DNA of 8,371 bases from Bacteroidaceae bacterium. GTDB taxonomy: Bacteria; Bacteroidota; Bacteroidia; Bacteroidales; Bacteroidaceae. The stretch lies in the NCBI GenBank assembly GCA_017551845.1, contig JAFZKR010000025.1, forward strand, positions 1-8,371. The letters run 5' to 3'. Positions 1 through 5,421 of this stretch are shown here, piece after piece. Positions within the stretch are counted from its first letter, which is position 1, and each line of letters opens with the position of its first letter. The position numbers and the translations under genes were made by a program. The notes beneath the pieces are model-generated. The model ran no database searches, was not told the DNA's origin, and saw only the letters and a list, made by a program, of their open reading frames with translations.

Positions 1-494
1 GCTGTTATCAAAGGCGATATTATTATTGATTTATGTTTTATGGGCAGTTCCTTAAAAATAGGCAGTCTGTAATCAACCATCTGCTGGTTCTCAACCGTAC
101 AACCCACCAGAACATTGTCATATCCAGCACCCCAATCATCAGGAATGCACTCCATAAAACGGTCTATACGCTTTGTAAAGAAGTAGAACCACAGGTCGCT
201 GCGAACCCGCATCATCTTCCAGCACTCCTTACGCCACTCGTCGGCATCCTTAAGCAGAAAATCAGATGTAAAACAGGTCAGTACAAGCTTGCCGGGTTCA
301 ATCTTCCACGTGCGGTCACGTTTGCGTTTTATTGGCAGATTGAAAGCAGCAGTCTTACGTGCCAGATTACTCCCAATCTCGCTGCCGTACATAGCATCCT
401 GCCTATAGACATAGCAATACTTGCAACCCGGACTGATCTTGGTACAACCATGCCAGGGATTCCAATCTGCGTATATGCTCCAATGCTCTGCCAT
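1..494 (-). CDS. DUF5131 (phage Gp37/Gp68-like) protein, 3' end cut by window edge
   Basis: I translated this frame by hand. It starts at the ATG at 492-494 and stays open to base 1, giving 164 residues with no stop. The start reads MAEHWSIYADWNPWHGC. The N-terminal signature is WNPWHGC..SPGC.YCY, with cysteines at 17, 24 and 27 (C-x6-C-x2-C), followed by C74 in LTCFTSDF and by WFYFFTKR at 102-109. This pattern is typical of DUF5131, annotated as phage protein Gp37/Gp68. The cysteine cluster suggests a bound metal or Fe-S centre, and its CxxCY end resembles radical-SAM motifs, but no reaction is established as far as I know. Family members are usually longer than 200 residues, so the C-terminal part is missing here. 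The start lies 16 bases from a perfect palindrome that separates it from the DUF1015 gene. The frame stays open upstream through the palindrome, so a GTG or TTG start there cannot be excluded. The longer open frame on the opposite strand (33-557) is a shadow. Family call fairly sure, function unknown. Confidence 0.85.
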   Translation of the reverse strand, partial: MAEHWSIYADWNPWHGCTKISPGCKYCYVYRQDAMYGSEIGSNLARKTAAFNLPIKRKRDRTWKIEPGKLVLTCFTSDFLLKDADEWRKECWKMMRVRSDLWFYFFTKRIDRFMECIPDDWGAGYDNVLVGCTVENQQMVDYRLPIFKELPIKHKSIIISPLIT

Positions 495-510
495 ATCCGC
501 AAATTTAGCA

Positions 511-551
511 AAAAATGTGCAATTGGGGACTGTCCCCAATTGCACATTTTT
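511..551. repeat. Perfect 20-bp palindrome, interspersed repeat copy 1, probable terminator
   Basis: The left arm is 511-530 (AAAAATGTGCAATTGGGGAC), the centre is one base (531), and the right arm 532-551 is its exact reverse complement. The arms end in A and T runs, so on either strand the RNA would be a GC-capped hairpin followed by U residues, like a bidirectional intrinsic terminator. It begins 2 bases after the DUF1015 stop codon (554-556) and ends 16 bases before the DUF5131 start. A related copy lies at 4115-4149, which marks it as an interspersed element rather than a one-off terminator. Termination is inferred from structure. Confidence 0.85.
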
Positions 552-553
552 GT

Positions 554-1801
554 TTAGTCGAGTGAGTGAATAACCAATCCTGAGCGAAGCTTAGGCTCGA
601 ACCAGGTAGTCTTGGGCGGCATGATATTACCGGTATCGGCTATATCCATATGCTGTTTCATTGAAACAGGATAGAGAGCCAAGGCCATCTTCATCTCGCC
701 GCTGTCAACACGACGCTTCAGTTCACCCAGACCACGTATTCCGCCCACAAAGTCAACGCGCTTGTCGCGACGAAGATCCTTGATACCAAGCAGCTGGTCA
801 AGTATGAGTTTTGATGAGATTGTCACATCAAGCACACCTATCGGATCACTGTCATCAAAAGTACCGGGTTTAGCTGACAGTTTGTACCATTCCCCATCCA
901 GATAGAGTGAGAATGTGTGAAGTTCGTACGGTTTGAATATATCCCTGCCCTTTTTCTCAACAGTAAAATTCTTTTCAAGTGCCTTAATAAACTCTTCCGA
1001 TGTCATTCCGTTCAAGTCCTTCACAACACGGTTGTAGTCAATGATGGTGAGCTGTGAAGCCGGGAAACATACTGCCATAAACCAGTTGTACTCCTCATCA
1101 CCGCGATGATTAGGGTTCTGCCGGGCCTTCTCTGCCCCCACCAGAGCAGCTGCGGCTGAACGGTGGTGTCCGTCAGCTATATAGAGTGAAGGAATATGTG
1201 CAAAACGCTCTGTTACCGTCTTGATATCTTCATCCTTGTCAATTATCCAGAGCTGATGACGGAAACCGTCACCCTGAGCTACATAATCATACTCAGGAGC
1301 ACCCTTAACGTATTTGGCAACAAGTTGATCAAGAACAGCGTCATCAGGATAAGCAAAGAACACCGGCTCAATGTTGGCGTTGTTTACTCGGACATGCTTC
1401 ATACGGTCCACCTCCTTATCGGCACGTGTAAGCTCATGCTTCTTGATGTTGCCGTCCAGATAATCCTGAACATTGGCGCAAACCACCAGACCGTACTGAG
1501 TCTTTCCGTTCATTGTTTGAGCGTAAATGTAGTACTGCTCCTTGGTGTCACGCTTGAGCCATCCCTTGTCCTGGAACTTCTTGAAGTTCTCGGCAGCCTT
1601 AGCATAAACGCGGGGATCAGTCTCCTCGGCTATGGGATCAAAGTCTATCTCAGGCTTGATGATATGATACAGAGACATCTCGTTACCTGCAGCCTCAGCA
1701 CGTGCCTCCTCGGAATTGAGCACGTCATAAGGACGGCTCTGCACCTTCTCAACAAGATCCTTGGGCGGACGAATGCCCTCAAACGGTTTTACCTTTGCCA
1801 T
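554..1801 (-). CDS. DUF1015 family protein, third gene of the serine operon
   Basis: This is a 415-residue soluble protein of about full family length, with an ATG start (MAKVKPFEGI) and a TAA stop. DUF1015-type landmarks are RPYDV at 23-27, KHELTR at 121-126 followed by VDR at 131-133, IADGHHRSAAAA at 208-219, and a C-terminal MPPKTTWFEPKL at 394-405. I see no signal peptide or membrane segment. It lies 71 bases downstream of serA and on the same strand, and to my knowledge this serC-serA-DUF1015 order is common in Bacteroidetes, which ties it to serine synthesis. The DGHHR motif resembles the nucleotide-binding motif of ParB/sulfiredoxin-fold proteins, a group that includes free serine kinases (archaeal SerK, staphylococcal SbnI). 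A role as kinase, phosphatase or regulator acting on serine or phosphoserine is therefore possible, but this is inference. Family assignment is sure; function is open. Confidence 0.93.
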   Translation of the reverse strand: MAKVKPFEGIRPPKDLVEKVQSRPYDVLNSEEARAEAAGNEMSLYHIIKPEIDFDPIAEETDPRVYAKAAENFKKFQDKGWLKRDTKEQYYIYAQTMNGKTQYGLVVCANVQDYLDGNIKKHELTRADKEVDRMKHVRVNNANIEPVFFAYPDDAVLDQLVAKYVKGAPEYDYVAQGDGFRHQLWIIDKDEDIKTVTERFAHIPSLYIADGHHRSAAAALVGAEKARQNPNHRGDEEYNWFMAVCFPASQLTIIDYNRVVKDLNGMTSEEFIKALEKNFTVEKKGRDIFKPYELHTFSLYLDGEWYKLSAKPGTFDDSDPIGVLDVTISSKLILDQLLGIKDLRRDKRVDFVGGIRGLGELKRRVDSGEMKMALALYPVSMKQHMDIADTGNIMPPKTTWFEPKLRSGLVIHSLD

Positions 1802-1818
1802 GTCTTATTATACTTTGG

Positions 1819-1867
1819 CGTTGGCATTGGCGTTGGCTCTTAGCCATGGCCAAAGCCAAAGCCAACG
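1819..1867. repeat. Inverted repeat of TTGGCN hexamers between serA and DUF1015
   Basis: Four hexamers on one side (TTGGCG, TTGGCA, TTGGCG, TTGGCT, 1815-1838) face three on the other (GCCAAA, GCCAAA, GCCAAC, 1849-1866). The best pairing joins 1819-1838 to 1848-1867 with 17 of 20 matches around a 9-base loop. It fills most of the 71-base gap between the serA stop (1873) and the DUF1015 start (1801), so the operon mRNA would carry a strong hairpin before the third gene. No T-run follows it on the transcribed strand, so it is more likely an mRNA-stability or attenuation element than a simple terminator. Its role is inferred. Confidence 0.7.
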
Positions 1868-1872
1868 TTATT

Positions 1873-2793
1873 TCAACGATTTACCATGAACTTGGTGCAA
1901 CCATCCTTGATGAAGCCCACAATCTGGTTTGCAGCAGCGATGCCGGCATTGATGTTAGCCTCTGCAGTCTGGGCACCCATCTTCTTGGGAGTAGCAAAGT
2001 AACGGCCAGCAAACAGCTCCTCAAACTTGGTAGCTGCGGCAGGTGCTATATCTGATACGAACTTAAGATCCTCACGCTCCTGCATCAGCTGAATAAGCTC
2101 ATCCTCATTGATGATCTCCTTACGGGCTGAGTTAACCAGAACGGCTCCCTTAGGCATCAGGCTTACAAGCTTCTTGCCGATAGAGTTCTTGGTCTCATCA
2201 GTTGCAGGCAAGTGCAATGAGATGAACTGGCAGGTCTTATACATATCCTCAACGTTGTCAACTGCGTGAACACCGGCAGCCTCGATAACCTCCTTGGGGC
2301 AGTAAGCATCAAAAGCATAAACATCCATGCCAAATCCCTTGGCAATACGTGCTACGTTACGGCCTACATTACCGAAAGCGTGGATGCCCAACTTCTTGCC
2401 CAGCAGCTCAATACCTGACGTACCATTGTAGAAATTACGTACGGCATAAACCATAAGACCGAATACAAGCTCAGCAACTGCATTGGCGTTCTGGCCCGGA
2501 GTATTCATCACACATACTCCATGTGCTGTGGCCGATGCCAGATCGACATTGTCATAACCTGCGCCTGCGCGAACCACAATCTTAAGCTGCTTAGCGGCAT
2601 CAAATACCTCAGCATCTATTATATCACTACGGATGATGATTGCATCAACATCAGCAACTGCGCTCAAAAGAGCAGATTTCTCAGTATATTTCTCAAGCAG
2701 GGCCAGCTCAAAACCGGCACCCTCTATAACCTCACGGATTCCGTCAACAGCAACCTTAGCAAAAGGCTTTGATGTAGCAACAAGTACCTTCAT
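1873..2793 (-). CDS. serA: D-3-phosphoglycerate dehydrogenase, short lysine-type form
   Basis: SerA oxidises 3-phosphoglycerate to 3-phosphohydroxypyruvate with NAD+, the first step of the phosphorylated serine pathway, in the cytoplasm. The protein is 306 residues: a D-2-hydroxyacid dehydrogenase fold without the C-terminal ACT domain that gives serine feedback in longer forms. Visible landmarks are VVRAGAGYDNVD (73-84), the NAD-binding turn HAFGNVGR (138-145), acidic D162 after the second strand, and the catalytic-arginine motif NSAR (R224). The usual TPH histidine motif is replaced by TPKK (268-271), and the usual DVFxxEP glutamate motif reads SDIAPAAA (247-254). This matches what is called type IIIK, known from Entamoeba and Bacteroidetes, where lysine acts in place of histidine. 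The first glycine of GxGxxG is A139. It starts 28 bases after the serC stop, so the two are cotranscribed. The stop is TGA. Confidence 0.94.
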   Translation of the reverse strand: MKVLVATSKPFAKVAVDGIREVIEGAGFELALLEKYTEKSALLSAVADVDAIIIRSDIIDAEVFDAAKQLKIVVRAGAGYDNVDLASATAHGVCVMNTPGQNANAVAELVFGLMVYAVRNFYNGTSGIELLGKKLGIHAFGNVGRNVARIAKGFGMDVYAFDAYCPKEVIEAAGVHAVDNVEDMYKTCQFISLHLPATDETKNSIGKKLVSLMPKGAVLVNSARKEIINEDELIQLMQEREDLKFVSDIAPAAATKFEELFAGRYFATPKKMGAQTAEANINAGIAAANQIVGFIKDGCTKFMVNR

Positions 2794-2821
2794 ATTACCT
2801 TATATAAATATCGTTCAACAA

Positions 2822-3886
2822 TCAGTGCTTAGCCTCAAACTCCTTCATGCATGCAATCAGGGCATCAACACTCTCCATAGGCAGAGCGTTGTAGCATGAA
2901 GCACGGAAACCGCCAACTGAACGGTGACCCTTGATACCGACCATACCCTGACCCTTGGCGAAGCTCATGAACTCATCCTCAAGTTCCTTGTACTCAGGAG
3001 CCATAACCCAGCAGATGTTCATGTATGAACGATCCTCCTCTTTTGCAGTACCTACGAACAACTTGTTACGCTCAATCTCACTGTACAGCTTGGCAGCACG
3101 GGCCTCAGCACGCTTGGCCATCTCCTTTACACCACCCTGAGCCTTAAGCCACCGGAGTGACTCCAGAGCTGAGTAAATAGTAAATGTGGGAGGAGTATTG
3201 AACATTGAACCATTGTCAATGTGAGTCTGATAGTTCAGCATTGTGGGAATATAACGGTCAACATGGCCAAGAGCATCGTTCTTAACGATAACGAAAGCCA
3301 TACCTGAGGGAGCCAGATTCTTCTGAGCGCCACCGTAGATGCAGTTATACTTGCTTACATCAATTGGACGTGAGAAAATATCTGATGACATATCAGAAAT
3401 CAATGGAACAGGGCTGTCCAGATCCTTGCGGATCTCTGTACCGTAGATAGTATTGTTTGTTGTAAAGTGGAAATAATCTGCATCGGCAGGAATTACATAA
3501 TCCTTGGGGATGAAGGTGTAATTTGCATCGGCCGATGAAGCAACCTCAACAACCTCACCGAAAGCCTTAGCCTCTTTCATAGCCTTCTTGGCCCAAACAC
3601 CTGTGTTCAGGTAAGCAGCCTTCTTGTTAAGGAAGTTGTAAGGAACGCGACAGAACTCCATGCTGGCACCACCGGCCAGGAACAGAACTGAATAACCAGC
3701 GGGTACATCCAGAATCTCCTTGATAAGAGCCTCAGCCTCATCAACAACGGGCTTGAACTCACTTGAACGGTGACTGATAGAGAGAATTGAAATGCCTGTA
3801 CCGGCAAAATCATAGACAGCCTGAGCTGATTTCTCAATCACTTCCTGCGGAAGAACAGCAGGACCTGCGCAAAAATTATGCTTCAT
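2822..3886 (-). CDS. serC: Phosphoserine aminotransferase
   Basis: SerC transfers an amino group from glutamate to 3-phosphohydroxypyruvate, giving O-phosphoserine; it can also act on the matching pyridoxine precursor. It is a cytoplasmic, PLP-dependent class V aminotransferase. The 354 residues match the family length. Visible motifs are the N-terminal [10 protein letters not shown] (4-13), SHRSSEF (38-44) for phosphate and substrate binding, LAGGAS (70-75) at the PLP phosphate site, D165 in ISDMSSD for the PLP ring nitrogen, the Schiff-base lysine K189 in [18 protein letters not shown] (230-235), and a C-terminal [16 protein letters not shown]. The ATG start gives [10 protein letters not shown], the usual family beginning. 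It is the first gene of the operon with serA (28 bases downstream) and DUF1015, driven by the promoter at 3924-3955. All key residues are intact and I see nothing odd. Confidence 0.97.
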   Translation of the reverse strand: MKHNFCAGPAVLPQEVIEKSAQAVYDFAGTGISILSISHRSSEFKPVVDEAEALIKEILDVPAGYSVLFLAGGASMEFCRVPYNFLNKKAAYLNTGVWAKKAMKEAKAFGEVVEVASSADANYTFIPKDYVIPADADYFHFTTNNTIYGTEIRKDLDSPVPLISDMSSDIFSRPIDVSKYNCIYGGAQKNLAPSGMAFVIVKNDALGHVDRYIPTMLNYQTHIDNGSMFNTPPTFTIYSALESLRWLKAQGGVKEMAKRAEARAAKLYSEIERNKLFVGTAKEEDRSYMNICWVMAPEYKELEDEFMSFAKGQGMVGIKGHRSVGGFRASCYNALPMESVDALIACMKEFEAKH

Positions 3887-3923
3887 AACAGAGTATATGT
3901 ATTAAAGTTTTTGATTCGTGCCG

Positions 3924-3955
3924 CAAAGGTACTCCCTTAATTCGGGTAAACCAAA
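3924..3955 (-). promoter_or_regulatory. Bacteroidetes-type promoter of the serC-serA-DUF1015 operon
   Basis: On the minus strand, TTTG (3952-3955) and TACCTTTG (3924-3931) are separated by exactly 20 bases. This fits the Bacteroidetes primary-sigma consensus TTTG - about 19 to 21 bases - TAnnTTTG. Transcription would start near 3917, leaving a leader of about 30 bases before the serC ATG at 3886. No Shine-Dalgarno is obvious, as is usual in this phylum. Matched by eye, not scored. Confidence 0.8.
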
Positions 3956-4114
3956 TAATTTCAATGAAAAAAGTGATAAACTATTTAACAATATACAAAT
4001 ATTTTGCAACCTCAAAAAGCCATATCTTTTACACTTTGCAACAAAAATGGTGAATTTAATTCCAAATCGTCACATTTAATATAAAACCGCAATGAAACCT
4101 TGACAAAAAGACAC
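3956..4114. other. AT-rich intergenic region upstream of the serC promoter
   Basis: This stretch lies between the serC promoter and the palindrome that ends the nhaC transcript. It is clearly more AT-rich than the flanking genes and holds no open frame worth calling. On the minus strand GTTGCAAA occurs twice (4003-4010 and 4035-4042), 32 bases or about three helical turns apart. That is compatible with a regulator-binding pair but also with chance in AT-rich DNA. Confidence 0.4.
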
Positions 4115-4149
4115 AAAAATGTGCAATTAAGGACAGTCCCCAATTGCGC
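4115..4149. repeat. Imperfect palindrome, interspersed repeat copy 2, probable nhaC terminator
   Basis: The left arm 4115-4134 (AAAAATGTGCAATTAAGGAC) matches the left arm of the 511-530 copy at 18 of 20 bases. The centre is 4135. The right arm keeps only the inner 12 bases (4136-4147, GTCCCCAATTGC) and then meets the nhaC stop codon (4150-4152). On the minus-strand RNA the two arm differences become G-U pairs, so the hairpin still folds and is followed by a run of five U. It separates the nhaC transcript from the serC promoter. Terminator function is inferred. Confidence 0.8.
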
Positions 4150-5418
4150 CTAACGGAACAGGATGAAGAGGATTGAACATGCTCCCATCAGGAACGGGTA
4201 ATACAGATAAGGAATGATGGACGAAGACGAAATCGAAGCCAGACCAGCGGCCATGAGCAGTTGTGCGCCGTATGGAATCAAGCTCTGCACAAGGCACGAG
4301 AACGTGTCCATAATACTGGCTGTCTTTCGGGCAGGAATACCAAATCTCAAAGCCACATCATGAGCAATACGTCCTGTAGTTATAATAGCAATTGTGTTAT
4401 TTGCGGTACATACATTAGCAAGACTGACAAGACACGCTATCGCGGCCTGCGCTCCACGCCTGCCCCTTATGTGGCGGGTAAGAGTATTAATAATAAGGTC
4501 AAGACCGCCTCCCCTGCGGATAGTTTCAAGGAGTCCACCTGAAAGCAGCGTCACAATTATCAGGTCACTCATTCCGGCTATACCCTCGCCCGCCGATATC
4601 ATCCATCCTGTCCATCCGTAGCTTCCGGCCAGGAACCCTATCACGGCATTGACCACAACCCCCATGGTCAGCACAAGCGTTACGTTCATCCTGAGCAGAG
4701 CCAAGACTATCACGAGAAGATATGGCAGCACCAGCAAGACATTTGAATCATGTACATCACCGCTGAAATCCATCCCATGCCCCATGACGATATAGATAAC
4801 CGTTACCGCAACGAAAGCAGGCAGAACAATAAGGATATTAGCCTTGAACTTATCGGCCATTTCGCATCCCGCGGCCTGTGTAGCAGCAATTGTCGTGTCC
4901 GAAATAAACGAAAGGTTGTCACCGAAAAAAGCACCGCCCACTATTATGCCAGCCATGAACGGCTGGGAAAGACCGCACTGTTCAGCAATCCCCGCCCCGA
5001 TCGGAACGAGAGCCACAATGGTTCCTACGCTTGTCCCCATCGCCATCGAGATGAGGCATGCCGTTACAAAAATGCCGGACAGTATTATCCCGGGAGGTAT
5101 AATGCCAAGCATAAGAGACACCGTAGCATCGACTGAGCCTATTGCCTTGGCTGTATTGGCAAACGCCCCTGCAAGAATGAAAATCCAAATCATCAGCATG
5201 ATGTCAGGATTTCCGGCGCCTTTGGAAAAAGCCTTCACCCGTTCCTTCAACGGTCCCTGCCCCACAGCGACCGCATAGATGCATGCCACCAGGAATGCCG
5301 ATGCCACAGGCACCGCATAAAAATCCTCAGCTATGACCGACGAAAGCACATAGACCAGCAGGAACACGACAAGCGGGGTGAGCGATACCACCCCCCTCAT
5401 ATTTAGGCTATACTTCAC
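4150..5418 (-). CDS. nhaC: NhaC-family Na+/H+ antiporter
   Basis: This is an inner-membrane secondary transporter, 422 residues and almost wholly hydrophobic, with roughly 10 to 12 membrane segments starting at about residue 10. The family signature GGAFFGDNLSFISDTT is at 161-176. Other conserved polar helix breaks are MAMGTSVGT (125-133), CTANNTIAIITTG (337-349) and IMDTFSCLVQSLIPYG (369-384). Such proteins exchange external H+ for internal Na+, but substrate cannot be read from the sequence, and relatives swap other ions or organic anions. The longest frame begins at GTG (5416-5418), 3 bases after the BspA-like stop. An in-frame ATG at 5398-5400 gives MRGVVSLTPL and is equally plausible or better, with a 21-base gap. 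I see no promoter in front of it, so it is probably read from the bspA-like transcript. It ends in TAG, directly against an interspersed palindrome. Family sure, start unsure. Confidence 0.92.
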   Translation of the reverse strand: MKYSLNMRGVVSLTPLVVFLLVYVLSSVIAEDFYAVPVASAFLVACIYAVAVGQGPLKERVKAFSKGAGNPDIMLMIWIFILAGAFANTAKAIGSVDATVSLMLGIIPPGIILSGIFVTACLISMAMGTSVGTIVALVPIGAGIAEQCGLSQPFMAGIIVGGAFFGDNLSFISDTTIAATQAAGCEMADKFKANILIVLPAFVAVTVIYIVMGHGMDFSGDVHDSNVLLVLPYLLVIVLALLRMNVTLVLTMGVVVNAVIGFLAGSYGWTGWMISAGEGIAGMSDLIIVTLLSGGLLETIRRGGGLDLIINTLTRHIRGRRGAQAAIACLVSLANVCTANNTIAIITTGRIAHDVALRFGIPARKTASIMDTFSCLVQSLIPYGAQLLMAAGLASISSSSIIPYLYYPFLMGACSILFILFR

Positions 5419-5421
5419 GGC

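Noticed and set aside
500..507. TAAATTTG on the minus strand, a match to the Bacteroidetes -7 box, just before the DUF5131 ATG
   Set aside because: There is no TTTG at the required distance upstream, and transcription would begin at or inside the start codon. It is probably chance, though a leaderless transcript is not excluded.
511..551. CRISPR repeat or phage attachment site for the shared palindrome
   Set aside because: There are only two copies 3.6 kb apart with no spacer array, no cas genes and no integrase. A REP-like element or terminator fits better.
33..557. 174-codon open frame on the plus strand
   Set aside because: It lies opposite the DUF5131 gene, whose translation has a recognisable cysteine signature. 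The plus product has no recognisable motif, and it runs straight through the palindrome at 511-551.
1196..1843. 215-codon open frame on the plus strand
   Set aside because: It is antisense to the well-supported DUF1015 gene and ends in the hexamer repeat. Its product is low-information and leucine-rich, with no known motif.
4844..5278. Plus-strand frames of 144 and 128 codons (4844-5278 and 4750-5136)
   Set aside because: Both are antisense to the NhaC membrane segments. GC-rich transporter genes commonly throw such shadows, and the signature GAFFGDNLSF confirms the minus strand.
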